Source: Clostridium sp. (GTDB taxonomy: Bacteria; Bacillota; Clostridia; Clostridiales; Clostridiaceae). Taken from it: a DNA stretch of 64,000 nt. Below the pieces are notes generated by a model that was not told where the DNA came from, did not search any database, and saw only the letters and a program-made list of their open reading frames with translations. The position numbers and the translations under genes were made by a program. The stretch spans positions 1 to 64,000 of the forward strand of contig JARLHR010000043.1 in the NCBI GenBank assembly GCA_031292145.1, in the 5' to 3' direction. Each line of letters begins with the position of its first letter. The stretch's first letter is position 1. This document shows positions 18,801 to 26,692 of the stretch, one piece after another.

Positions 18801-19012
18801 AGCCAGATACTTTTGATTATAGGAAGTTTGATGCAGAGTGGATAAGGTTTATAAGTGATGAAGCTATAGAAGAACTATCTAAAAATATAAATGTAGCCAA
18901 TAAAATAACGCCTGTGTTATTGGAAAAATTGAATGAAGAGAATATAGGTAAGGAATATAAAAGAAAGATAATATTGTTAATAAAGAAAGTTTTTTTAATA
19001 GAGGTTAAATAG
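15863..19012 (+). CDS. SIR2-domain NADase-like protein, probable anti-phage effector (DSR-like)
   Basis: This 1049-aa protein has an N-terminal SIR2-like domain with FVGAGVSANS near residues 24-33, the TTNFD motif (Asn near 116) and KMHGDV (His near 154). FVGYSANDPDF follows, completing the nucleotide pocket. The Asn-to-His spacing is 38 residues. The remaining 780 or so residues are helical and unrecognised, as in the large defence-associated sirtuins (DSR1/DSR2) that deplete NAD+ on phage infection. ATG 15863 is preferred over 15854 because AAGGG sits 8 bases before it. It is a stand-alone gene: no HerA, TIR or STAND partner adjoins it. The activity is inferred. Confidence 0.82.
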   Translation: MRDYINTSIKKIRQAIYNNKLVIFVGAGVSANSKCPSWGELIDRFSDELGIPQSERKKESTEYFLKIPQYYYIERGQKQYFDIINNVFCNPNNIPVPNAINKRIFELNPSIVVTTNFDELLEKTIESDARYYTVIKQDEDLPYSLNDNLIIKMHGDVKLKNIVLKEEDYLNYSNNFPLIENYLKGLFSTKTILFVGYSANDPDFKLMFNWVKEKLNGHFQPAYLLETEKNQERLEFNYYKDRGINILYYKEIQDDIAKLLGESFESSLNDDRGKHLEIFLRYIRDYNEKLSFVKDIYNRLKVFEGLNAIMPKDILMQLNEKYTCFNIEYKSLIFNTHEDKSDYLNEFKEKIEEGLKLESNKNREEFLKKIIQEDKNILRIFDILHKASISEILVGNLGDYKKVEIADYIQFNDDLEKDEFEELLKACDLEKLEKMLHYYLISTPINGNEYLYLRKAYFLYKIGKYLEAYTILRNVSVYCYSSKKYLLWYISLFNMKNLYGKIFEEKYNLAKKYFESNYNEVLNEIKEIDLEKEVNKIPYQYIQEKLKYVSKRISIDVFNQKIQHVQELTGKIKEDKILIERGGTSYNQNIAKLYQEVKDMTNFIHRNYLMVSHLNSISKIFSIFIEGIIVNYSVKKKNSSIEIFGTTPKVEEFDDFDIEMMLLYTINKELISYIDGNNIIELNVNRNGIEYLLTCLDNIVQLNRSEIVKMDNLLNNIITILSYCDLSKQEFEMIIEKFIVLLKKNGLVMLSFENINMFIVRIYKKDKERIELNALILFLKQYLIMYNNNELNGFAREILKSTILFINICYISNEKSMSIDNEITIFISNYLSEIKNRSYENNYVDAEEIIPNLLIPVFNILGDKDNIKKSILDTIEEIVLYFKKLEKFNIYLKIEYYLLFNDMIKINDEEKNRFVENINCSFREKLDCEKKAKYNSNNSSEMYMKMLLNLILAKKINYSSIKEFCKDIKNENNMFSFFVEPDTFDYRKFDAEWIRFISDEAIEELSKNINVANKITPVLLEKLNEENIGKEYKRKIILLIKKVFLIEVK

Positions 19013-19078
19013 AATTATTTAAAATAAGAGTTTAATGTAATTAGCAACTTCTTTCATTCTATGTGGTAATGTCATAGA

Positions 19079-19164
19079 GGGGGGAATAATTTTGCAAGTT
19101 AATTTCCTCAAATCCCTTCGCATATCTAGATATTCAGAGCACGAGCTATTTTTTACGAACAGTG
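19079..19164 (+). repeat. Island repeat, copy B (downstream of SIR2 gene)
   Basis: A G6 tract is followed by the 61-nt core 19085-19145, then CTATTTTTTACGAACA. About 43 of 61 core positions match copy C by my hand alignment. Together with copy A it brackets the SIR2 gene. Confidence 0.65.
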
Positions 19165-19237
19165 AATAAGATTATATACGATTTAGAAGAAATATAGGAA
19201 CTAATTTATATTTGTCTAATGAAACTTTTAAAAGTAG

Positions 19238-19279
19238 AACTCCTCTTCAGAGTAGAAATAGTATATAAGAAGAGGAGTT
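19238..19279. terminator. Terminator of the XRE gene
   Basis: AACTCCTCTTC and GAAGAGGAGTT are a perfect 11-bp inverted repeat lying just past the stop of the reverse-strand regulator. The 20-base loop is rather long. Confidence 0.65.
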
Positions 19280-19281
19280 TA

Positions 19282-19611
19282 TTATTTGTTATATTTAATT
19301 ATTGGCTTTATAACTTCTGTAATTAACTTAATCTTTTCGGAAGAACATCCGTTTAACATGTCAACAATATCATTTCTCAAATAATCATGAGATGAAGATA
19401 TAGAACCGGTTAGGACGTAAGATGGGTCTATATTTAAATAAGTGCATATTCTTACTAATAGTTCTAGGCTTAATTTTGTTGTGCCTCTTTCAATTCTACT
19501 AATATATGAATTTGACACTTCTAAATGTTCTGCTAAATTTTCTTGGGTTTTATTATTTTCTTTTCTAGCTTGTTTAATTCTTTTACCAATAACAGTATAA
19601 TCTATATTCAT
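19282..19611 (-). CDS. XRE-family transcriptional regulator
   Basis: This 109-aa protein has a Cro/CI-type HTH at about residues 8-62 (GKRIKQARKENNKTQENLAE, recognition helix SNSYISRIERG). A short helical tail follows. AAGGGTG lies before the ATG at 19611; the upstream GTG overlaps that site. It is divergent from the secreted-protein genes at 19820 and 20201. A role in controlling them or other island genes is possible but unproven. Confidence 0.85.
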   Translation of the reverse strand: MNIDYTVIGKRIKQARKENNKTQENLAEHLEVSNSYISRIERGTTKLSLELLVRICTYLNIDPSYVLTGSISSSHDYLRNDIVDMLNGCSSEKIKLITEVIKPIIKYNK

Positions 19612-19819
19612 ATTTATCACCCTTGAATTAAATATAGCAGTTATAGGTTTAATGCTACAGTAACTAATAAGTAAACTTGAACTTGTAAGTAAATATTGTT
19701 ATTATATTACTATATACGACTAAAAATACTATTTTATGTTTATTTGGTCATTATATGGCTAATTATTAAATAGTACATGAAATAATATTATTTGAATTAT
19801 TTATTTAGAAGGGAGAATA

Positions 19820-20173
19820 ATGATGAAAAGAAGCTTTATTAAACGTATGATAGTTTTAGCTATTATTAGTACAACATTGTTATCAGTAATGCCAATAGCG
19901 GCAAATGCATATAATGGCCAATATTCAATGAATCAAATATGGACAACTAATGAAGAGAAAGCGTATGCAGATAGTTATCAGTGGGTAAATAATGGTATAG
20001 GGTGGAAATGTGCTACACCAGACTTTCATCAAGGATATGCTAATGCTTGGATTTGTACAAATGGAGTTTGGTATTATGTAGCTAAAGACGGATACATGTT
20101 AACTAATGTATGGGTTAATAATTATTATGTAGATGATGGTGGAGCATGGGTTCCTAATGCTACTAAAGGATAA
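19820..20173 (+). CDS. Secreted small protein with wall-binding-like motifs
   Basis: This 117-aa protein has a signal peptide (basic start, hydrophobic core, then AANA before Tyr, a likely signal peptidase I site near residue 30). Mature sequence carries the aromatic pattern NGVWYYVAKDGYMLTNVWVN typical of choline-binding/CW_binding_1 repeats, but only about one clear repeat. AAGGGAG precedes two tandem ATG codons (19820, 19823). It lies directly upstream of a longer related gene at 20201. Confidence 0.72.
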   Translation: MMKRSFIKRMIVLAIISTTLLSVMPIAANAYNGQYSMNQIWTTNEEKAYADSYQWVNNGIGWKCATPDFHQGYANAWICTNGVWYYVAKDGYMLTNVWVNNYYVDDGGAWVPNATKG

Positions 20174-20200
20174 ATAGATATTAATGAGGGGATGAATGTT

Positions 20201-21130
20201 ATGAAAAAGAATATTAAAAGATATATAGTAATGGGAATAATATCAGCGTCAATAATGGCAGTTAATCCAATAGCAGCACACGCAGAATGGAAACAGGATA
20301 ATACCGGTTGGTGGTATAGTCAAGGAAATTCATATGCACAAAGTTGGTTACAAGACAATAACGGAAAATGGTATTATTTTGGACAAGATGGATATATGAA
20401 AACTGGATGGCTTAATGATAATGGTAAGTGGTATTACTTAAATAATGATGGTTCTATGGCCGTTAATACGAATATAGGTGGATATCAAGTTAATAATAAT
20501 GGTGTATGGATTCAAAATACTACAAACAGCAACAATACAACTAATGTTAATAATGGTTCTACAAGTTCTAATGCTGGGACAACAGCTGGAGCTTCAGCAA
20601 CAAATACAGATGCAAATAGTAATTATACAAATACCGGCAATGCACAGACTAACGCAAATAATTCTTCTGCTACTACTAGCACAAGTGGCAATACCAATCA
20701 AGGAATTAGCGATGAAAATAAACTTTTCCCATGCTGGGTATTAATAAATGGAAAGTATTATTACTTCAATGAAAATCAGGAGATTCAATATAACACTACT
20801 ATAGACAGCTATAAATTAGGCTATGATGGTGCATGGATTGAAGATGATTCAATGCAAAAGCCTAATGTAATTCATGTTTCAACGGGTCTATGGTCAGCAA
20901 TGAATCAAGTAATACAAAAACAAAAATTTGAAGCTGAAGCGCATCAAAGTATGGTAGAAAACCATCAAAGTATGAACTTTGAAAGACAACAAAAAATAAA
21001 TGATTTACAGGATGAAATAAATCAAATAAAGCAAAAAACTGTTGATGATTCTGCATCACAAAAAATACAAAAAGATGAAGCAGAAATAAAAGAATTACAA
21101 GATTTAATTGCCAAAGATTCTGAATCATAA
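20201..21130 (+). CDS. Secreted wall-binding-repeat protein with coiled-coil tail
   Basis: This 309-aa protein starts at ATG 20201, 8 bases after GAGGGG; 20192 is less likely. A signal peptide ends in AAHA. Next come CW_binding-type repeats (GWWYSQGNSYAQSWLQDNNG, then KWYYFGQDGYMKTGWL and another). A low-complexity Asn/Thr/Ser linker follows (about residues 105-175), then another repeat. The tail is a charged coiled coil (about residues 245-305). It is probably bound non-covalently to the cell wall. Partner unknown. Confidence 0.78.
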   Translation: MKKNIKRYIVMGIISASIMAVNPIAAHAEWKQDNTGWWYSQGNSYAQSWLQDNNGKWYYFGQDGYMKTGWLNDNGKWYYLNNDGSMAVNTNIGGYQVNNNGVWIQNTTNSNNTTNVNNGSTSSNAGTTAGASATNTDANSNYTNTGNAQTNANNSSATTSTSGNTNQGISDENKLFPCWVLINGKYYYFNENQEIQYNTTIDSYKLGYDGAWIEDDSMQKPNVIHVSTGLWSAMNQVIQKQKFEAEAHQSMVENHQSMNFERQQKINDLQDEINQIKQKTVDDSASQKIQKDEAEIKELQDLIAKDSES

Positions 21131-21138
21131 TTTATTAT

Positions 21139-21169
21139 AAAATCCCTCCATATTTGGGGGATTTTTTTG
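21139..21169 (+). terminator. Terminator after the wall-protein genes
   Basis: AAATCCC pairs with GGGGATTT around a short loop, followed by seven T residues. Confidence 0.88.
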
Positions 21170-21258
21170 TAAACTATTGACTATACGTATAATATTTGTT
21201 ACATGAGTAGCTAAATGATGATTCTATAATAGGATTAAATGTGTACATATGCTAGGGT

Positions 21259-21350
21259 GGGGGGTGTCTTACAATAATCTGGAAGATGACTTTCTTCAAA
21301 TGCCCCCTCATACCTAAATCATCATAGCATGAGGCGTTTTCGAACGACCA
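21259..21350 (+). repeat. Island repeat, copy C
   Basis: A G6 tract is followed by the 61-nt core 21273-21333 (starts AATAAT, ends GCATGAG) and GCGTTTTCGAACGA. GGGGG can pair with CCCCC at 21303-21307, and TATGCTA upstream with TAGCAT at 21325-21330. It lies past the terminator of the wall-protein genes. Confidence 0.65.
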
Positions 21351-21624
21351 GCGATATTAAATGTATTGTCATTGGAAGGAATAAAAATGGGTAAAATGGA
21401 TATAATGCTAATGGATGAAAATGTAGATGAATGAAATAAGTTAAATCTATGTCAACTGATAATTCAGAATTGATTTTTCTGTTATGCAAATCTGTTTTTA
21501 TACTTGTATTTGACTTTAAACGAAAACTATCTTGTTTATATACTATAGTCTTCCATATAATACCTAACAATATAATTGTAAGGCATATAATAGAGACTAT
21601 TGCAATTATGTTTAAATCGTTCAT
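21322..21624 (-). CDS. Possible small membrane protein
   Basis: This 100-aa frame begins with a convincing transmembrane helix (LNIIAIVSIICLTIILLGII) followed by a polar segment. A GGAGG lies 11 bases before the ATG, slightly far. The last 30 or so residues are unusual and the frame runs into repeat copy C, so the true gene may have lost its original end. Moderate doubt that it is expressed. Confidence 0.4.
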   Translation of the reverse strand: MNDLNIIAIVSIICLTIILLGIIWKTIVYKQDSFRLKSNTSIKTDLHNRKINSELSVDIDLTYFIHLHFHPLALYPFYPFLFLPMTIHLISLVVRKRLML

Positions 21625-21719
21625 CTACTTATCATCCTCCTGTTACAAGATGAATTAACATAACTTTAATCCATGGAAATATTTTATGAAGAAAGTATTA
21701 AGATATATAATTATTAAAA

Positions 21720-21749
21720 AGGCTAGGGAGAAAATGTGCTTCCTAGCCT
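21720..21749. terminator. Hairpin, terminator-like
   Basis: AGGCTAGG and CCTAGCCT (an 11-bp stem with one mismatch) enclose an eight-base loop. The T run lies on the reverse strand. Confidence 0.45.
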
Positions 21750-21990
21750 AATTTGCGTATAGATATAAAAAGTTAAAGATGATTGAAAAACACCTTAATA
21801 TAAGGGAGTAGACTCATTTTGTGAATTCTGTAAAAATGATTCAACAAATTTAAACTAATATAGATATAGTGATATAATTAAATGCAAATGTTTACAAACT
21901 GACAATTTGGTGGTACCATAATGTTAATATATGGAAAATGATAAGGGTGTTGTAAAATGAATAAGTAAGATATAGATTGGAGAAGTAAAT

Positions 21991-22809
21991 ATGGACGATA
22001 AACCAATAAATAATTTTTTAGAAATAATAGAAGAACTACAAAGAGAGCAAGAGAAAAAAATTGAGTATTTAGAGAAAGAATTAGAAGCAACGAAATCTAT
22101 ACATGCTAAGTTAAAAAAAATAAGAGAGGACGTTTATAATATTTACAAAAATGAGGCGGTTAGAATAGCTTCAACCAATATTAATAACAATAGTATAGTT
22201 TGTAATGATATTAAATTATCTACAAAGCATATAAAAATGCTAAATAAATCACTACCAGAACTTGAAGAATTGGACAAGGTATATACAATAGATGAGATGG
22301 CTAAAATATTAGAACTTGAGCAATCTGAAATCATATTTTATCATCATAGACTTAACGATTTTCTTAATATACCCTGCATTGGTGCATTCCAGTTTTACAG
22401 TAGAGAAGATGTAGAGAATTTAAGGAGAATTAAACATTTATATGTTGACTTAAAGATGAATATGCAAGATATTAAACAATACCTAAAAATCAATAGACAG
22501 GAGATTTTACTAAGCAAAAGCCAAGAATTAAAAGTTATTCTAAGAGATGATTACTGCGAAGATAATAATAGTAGTTATGATACAATTAGTTCTAGTAATG
22601 CTAAAGGTAAAAATACTGGTGGACAAAAACTTAATGAAGCACTAACTAAGTATAGGAATACTGAGAACTCTAGTAATAAATCTCAAATAGTTGGGGAAGC
22701 AAACAACTTTTATGAATCTCCAGAAGTAAAAAAGAATAAAATAAAAGAAAGTAAAATAGAACAGTTAAGAAGGATGAAAAAAATGAAAGATAGGATATTT
22801 GGAATTTAA
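21991..22809 (+). CDS. Coiled-coil protein with MerR-like HTH
   Basis: This 272-aa protein begins with a long coiled coil (about residues 12-55, rich in E/K heptads). A MerR-type winged HTH follows around residues 95-165 (KVYTIDEMAKILELEQSEII and FYSREDVENLRRIKHLYVD). The C-terminal 90 residues are charged and low-complexity. TGGAGAAG precedes the ATG. This architecture is seen in plasmid and phage DNA-binding proteins, but its target is unknown. Confidence 0.65.
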   Translation: MDDKPINNFLEIIEELQREQEKKIEYLEKELEATKSIHAKLKKIREDVYNIYKNEAVRIASTNINNNSIVCNDIKLSTKHIKMLNKSLPELEELDKVYTIDEMAKILELEQSEIIFYHHRLNDFLNIPCIGAFQFYSREDVENLRRIKHLYVDLKMNMQDIKQYLKINRQEILLSKSQELKVILRDDYCEDNNSSYDTISSSNAKGKNTGGQKLNEALTKYRNTENSSNKSQIVGEANNFYESPEVKKNKIKESKIEQLRRMKKMKDRIFGI

Positions 22810-22877
22810 AGATAAACGGATAATATGTTCTTTAGCGAGTAATGTTGATAAGTCAAAATCTAACCCATCATAGAAGT

Positions 22878-23147
22878 GAACCTTTTAAAGCTGAAGAATT
22901 AAGAGCAATGTTGCCAGATGATTTTGGGGTGGATAATATTATTAAAGATAAAACAATCACTGGTAGTATGACTAAATGTAGAAAAATTGGTAAGCAAAAC
23001 TTTATGACGTATTAAGAAGGTACAGAGATTAGTAAAGTAATGAATATATTACTGATATGTGTAGAGATTAATGTAAACTTATATATTGTAAGAAGTGAAG
23101 AAGAGAGCTATATCTTCTCTTTTATCGTCATAAAATCGATATTTTAA
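22878..23147 (+). pseudogene. Remnant of an unrecognised gene
   Basis: A continuous frame reads EPFKAEELRAMLPDDFGVDN and onward, with an internal TAA at 23013-23015, and stays open to TAA 23145-23147. It has no start with a ribosome site. It looks like the eroded middle of a gene; no family recognised. A GAAGAGA/TCTTCTC hairpin lies near 23100-23128. Confidence 0.4.
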
Positions 23148-23725
23148 CTAGTATAAAAGTTTCAGCATTAATAGGTGATACTAGGGATAGGAAATTTAGA
23201 GATTTGTATAAGTACAGATTAACTTCATTAAGCATATTAGTGTCAATAATAATGTAGTGTTATCAAGGAATCTTTGATTTATAAGAGAAATATACATAGT
23301 TTAATAATTATAACTGCATCTGTTACTATGAGAAATATTTATGGGTAGATATATAAATTTATAAGTGAATTTGTAGATTAATAACTAGCACTTATAATAA
23401 CACAATGAATATTAAGAAAGTATTAGCTTCTTTAGGTGATTCCTATGAAAAATTTTGTACAAAATAAATTATATTATGAACTAAGATACTTATTAATTTT
23501 ACTATTTAGGCGCTAATTACATATACTGCAAATATACTTTAAAATACTTATAAAACAGTATTTTTAGTTAAATAATTTTATATTTAATATGTTCTAAGGT
23601 TAGAAAATTTAAAAGATTTTTCAACCTTATTTTTGTTATAAGTGTACAAATTAATGTAACCCTTCTCTCTATAAAAATCTAAAATGTATTTATTGGTTAA
23701 ATTATGTAATAATTGTTGAAAACTC
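23148..23725. other. Gene-free stretch before the four-gene operon
   Basis: No convincing coding frame. It ends with a terminator-type hairpin (TAAGGTT...AACCTTA then ATTTTTG) at 23595-23637. Confidence 0.5.
23595..23637 (+). terminator. Terminator upstream of the four-gene operon
   Basis: TAAGGTT-GAAAAT pairs with ATTTTTC-AACCTTA (one bulged base), followed by TTTTTG. It insulates the operon from upstream transcription. Confidence 0.7.
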
Positions 23726-23734
23726 TGATATAAT
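23726..23734 (+). promoter_or_regulatory. Extended -10 promoter of the four-gene operon
   Basis: TGATATAAT is a perfect extended -10 element (TGnTATAAT). No good -35 is visible. It lies about 50 bases before the histone-fold gene. Confidence 0.5.
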
Positions 23735-23782
23735 AAATATATTAAATAAAAATTTACTTATAATTCATTATATGGAGGAAAT

Positions 23783-24229
23783 ATGGGGCAATTAAAATTA
23801 GATTTAAATGATACCACAAATATTAACTATAAAGATGTAGATAATGATGTTTTAAATTTATTAGATGACGAGATAGAAGAAGAAGAAGCAAATTTATTGT
23901 ATACAAATAGATTAAAAAAAATGATAAAGGATATTGCAGAATTTGACAATCTATTAGGAGTGCAAGCTGGAGAAATTGCTTTATCAAGATTTCAAGAAAA
24001 CAGCAAGTATTTAATAGCAATGTTAGTGATACAAACATTAGATGAATTGCAAAATACAGGACGAAAAAAGATTAAACCTAATGATGTTGATGATGCTTTA
24101 GATAAAATTCTGTCTAAAGCAAGTGGTATAGATACAGCCTTAGAAATATTAAATAAAGATATAGAAACGCTTAAGGGATTAAATAAAAATACGTCAATAA
24201 CTAAGACAAGCAAATTTATTAATAGATAG
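23783..24229 (+). CDS. Histone-fold-like small protein, first gene of the operon
   Basis: This 148-aa protein has a very acidic N-terminus (residues 19-37). Residues 42-111 then resemble a histone fold: a helix near 42-52, a long helix near 66-92 (RFQENSKYLIAMLVIQTLDE), a loop GRKKIK at 93-98 and a short helix PNDVDDALDKIL at 99-110. The GRKxIKxxD(V/I) loop closely resembles archaeal histones (GRKTIKAEDI). The first helix-loop is about five residues longer than in histones. TGGAGG precedes the ATG. DNA binding is not implied; the acidic N-terminus suggests protein contacts. The fold assignment is by eye. Confidence 0.6.
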   Translation: MGQLKLDLNDTTNINYKDVDNDVLNLLDDEIEEEEANLLYTNRLKKMIKDIAEFDNLLGVQAGEIALSRFQENSKYLIAMLVIQTLDELQNTGRKKIKPNDVDDALDKILSKASGIDTALEILNKDIETLKGLNKNTSITKTSKFINR

Positions 24230-24238
24230 GTGAGTGTT

Positions 24239-25597
24239 ATGTTAGAACAAAAATTGTTTTTTACAAGAAATGGTGAATATACTGTTTGGGAAAAAATACA
24301 ATTTCTTAAAGAAGCTAGTTTAAAAGAAATTATTAATTATATTTATGAAACTGGATGTAGAATTGAATCAATGCAAAATAACTCATTAAGAAAGGGCATC
24401 ATATATAAGTTGTGCACTTCTAAGGAATATGAGTTAATTAAAAAAGATATACTGGAATTAATAGACAAGCATTTTTATAAAGATAATGCTGTAGATAAAG
24501 CTGATTTTAATGGATTACTTTTTAAAATAGATTTTAGCTATATGGATATAAGTAATGCATATAAAGCATTACAAAAATTAAATGAAATAAAGGAAGAATA
24601 TGATATAGATAATCCAAAATTCTATATATTTTTAAGAAAAAATGAAGAATGCATAGACATAAGACTTAACACGACTAAAATAAATGAGTATAAAGATAAT
24701 TTCAATGAGCAATTTATGAACACAGAGCTAAGGTTATATTTTAAATTAGGTTTAATATTGATGACAGATTACAGTGAGTATACTCATATAAAATCTATAA
24801 AAACAAAATTAATAGATGACATACAGAAGTTGCTAACTAATACAAGTGTTAGACTTGAACCCTATAAGTTAAGTGATATGACATTAAGAGTTTTACTAAA
24901 GAAAAGCAAAAAATACTCATCTAAGTTTAAATTTTCCATAGATGGTATCATGGATGTTGATTTTAATGTTTCAGAAAATATAAATGACGACCCGTTAATG
25001 TATGATAGTTTAAGGGAATTTTATGATAAACATTTAATATCAGTAATAAAAATATCAATGAGTGATAATGAAGATAAATATATAACTGTTGATGGAGAAA
25101 AAGGTAAGTTAATATCTAGGTCTAAAAACATGGAAGTAAAAGATATTAATGAATTTATTGAATTACTTAGTTATGTAATAAAATATGATTATTTAAATAA
25201 TAATTATATGAAAAACATTAAGAATATGGCAAAGGATAAGTTAATTGGGCCAACAACAAATAAAATGGCACAAATAGAAAGTCTATATTTAGAAATAGAA
25301 AATAATATAAAAAAGAATGTGGATGAAGACCCAGATAATGCAGTAATAATAAGAAATACATTTTTCTATTGTCTAATAAAGGGGGTAATGGTGAATCAAT
25401 ACAATGAAATGGATTTTAATTTAAATGATGAAATAGTTTCAACATTAGCGAAAGTATTATGTTTAGATAAAAAATTGATTAATAGTTTATTTAATTATGT
25501 AATAAATTTAGCAAGAAATCCTGATAATAATGATTTATTAGAAACATTTGATAAATTTATTAATTCAAAAGGTGAATTCAATGTTAGTAAAATATGA
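24239..25597 (+). CDS. Unknown 452-aa protein, second gene of the operon
   Basis: I do not recognise any domain. The protein is mixed alpha/beta and soluble, with no cysteine cluster, signal peptide or membrane helix. The start ATG 24239 lies 7 bases after AGGTG; a GTG at 24230 is possible. The gene begins 9 bases after the histone-fold gene ends, and its last 17 bases overlap the next gene's start, so it is surely co-translated. It is large enough to carry the sensing or enzymatic role of the set, but no catalytic motif is evident. Confidence 0.6.
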   Translation: MLEQKLFFTRNGEYTVWEKIQFLKEASLKEIINYIYETGCRIESMQNNSLRKGIIYKLCTSKEYELIKKDILELIDKHFYKDNAVDKADFNGLLFKIDFSYMDISNAYKALQKLNEIKEEYDIDNPKFYIFLRKNEECIDIRLNTTKINEYKDNFNEQFMNTELRLYFKLGLILMTDYSEYTHIKSIKTKLIDDIQKLLTNTSVRLEPYKLSDMTLRVLLKKSKKYSSKFKFSIDGIMDVDFNVSENINDDPLMYDSLREFYDKHLISVIKISMSDNEDKYITVDGEKGKLISRSKNMEVKDINEFIELLSYVIKYDYLNNNYMKNIKNMAKDKLIGPTTNKMAQIESLYLEIENNIKKNVDEDPDNAVIIRNTFFYCLIKGVMVNQYNEMDFNLNDEIVSTLAKVLCLDKKLINSLFNYVINLARNPDNNDLLETFDKFINSKGEFNVSKI

Positions 25598-26672
25598 ATA
25601 TGAACTTTTATCTTATATTGCTACAAAAGGAACAAATAAAGTAAACTTTGATTTAGCGGTTTCGATAAAACGGATTAATTTAGAATTAGATGAAGATATA
25701 CATATATATTTAGAAAATTTAAAATTAAAAGGTTTAATTACAATTGAAGAGAATACAATAACTATAAAATCAGAGAAATGGGTTAAGTATTTTGTAGAAA
25801 AACTTAATGAAGAATTTAAGAAGAATAAGTTGGAAATAATATGTGATTTCAAGCAAGAAAAATTTGCTATAGAGTTTAGTGCTAATGGTTCAATTAAAAA
25901 TTTTAATTTAATTTTGAATGAAAATAATATTTCGCCTAATAAATATGAAGAAGATTCAATTTTTATGTGTATGCCAAATTATTATGAGGATAGAATATTT
26001 TGGTTGGACTTACTTAATGATGTGAATACATTATTATTGTTTTCATCTTATATCTCAAATGAAATAAGCAATATTAATAAGGAAAGATATAGGAAGATAG
26101 TAGAATTTGATGGAATTAATGATGCTTATGTAAGTGAAATATTTAGTAGCTCAATAAAAGAGTATTTCGAGAAAATATCAAAAAATATTATAGAATTTCC
26201 ACAAGAATATAATGATATTGTAAGAAAAATACTTAAAAGTGAAAATCATAGTTATTATGGAGTGGAATTTGATAATGAAATTCTATTAATATTAAAAAAA
26301 AATAGAGAGATAATATTTTTAACTTATAGAAATAAGGAATTGGTCTATTCAGAACAAATTAATAATGAGATAAATAAATTAAATGATAAGATTATCAATA
26401 AACTAAGTCAATATAGAAAGTTACTTATGTTTAGGGAAAATAATATAATAGATAATTCATTAAAACTAATAAGTAATTTAGCTGTTTTCTTTGTACCATT
26501 TACAATGATAATTAATATATTGGGTTTTTTTAATTTAAATTTGGATAGTGTTAAAAATTATAAATGGCTATTAATTATAATAATGGCAGTATTAGCGTTT
26601 ATTCAAGGAGGAATAATATATCTCATATATATCCCGGCTATTAGAATGAGTAGATTTAAATGGAAGTTATAG
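25581..26672 (+). CDS. Protein with CorA-like C-terminal membrane hairpin, third gene of the operon
   Basis: This 363-aa protein starts at ATG 25581, 8 bases after AAAGG, inside the end of the previous gene. Residues 1-65 look like a winged helix. A mixed-fold middle leads into a long helix (about 255-295). Two transmembrane helices follow at 296-317 and 329-351. The segment NLAVFFVPFTMIINILGFFN closely follows the CorA/ZntB pattern (IFLPLTFIAGIYGMN), with the GMN pore signature changed to GFF. Ion transport is therefore doubtful. A membrane effector is an inference. I assign only the C-terminal resemblance with some confidence. Confidence 0.6.
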   Translation: MLVKYEYELLSYIATKGTNKVNFDLAVSIKRINLELDEDIHIYLENLKLKGLITIEENTITIKSEKWVKYFVEKLNEEFKKNKLEIICDFKQEKFAIEFSANGSIKNFNLILNENNISPNKYEEDSIFMCMPNYYEDRIFWLDLLNDVNTLLLFSSYISNEISNINKERYRKIVEFDGINDAYVSEIFSSSIKEYFEKISKNIIEFPQEYNDIVRKILKSENHSYYGVEFDNEILLILKKNREIIFLTYRNKELVYSEQINNEINKLNDKIINKLSQYRKLLMFRENNIIDNSLKLISNLAVFFVPFTMIINILGFFNLNLDSVKNYKWLLIIIMAVLAFIQGGIIYLIYIPAIRMSRFKWKL

Positions 26673-26692
26673 TATTAAAATAGGAGGTTTTT

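Noticed and set aside
15863-19012. SIR2-HerA or Thoeris-type two-gene system
   Set aside because: Neighbours are terminators and repeats, then an XRE gene and wall proteins. No HerA, TIR or ThsB candidate adjoins it.
23783-24229. HU/IHF-type nucleoid protein
   Set aside because: No HU beta arm or the HU signature. The pattern fits a histone fold better.
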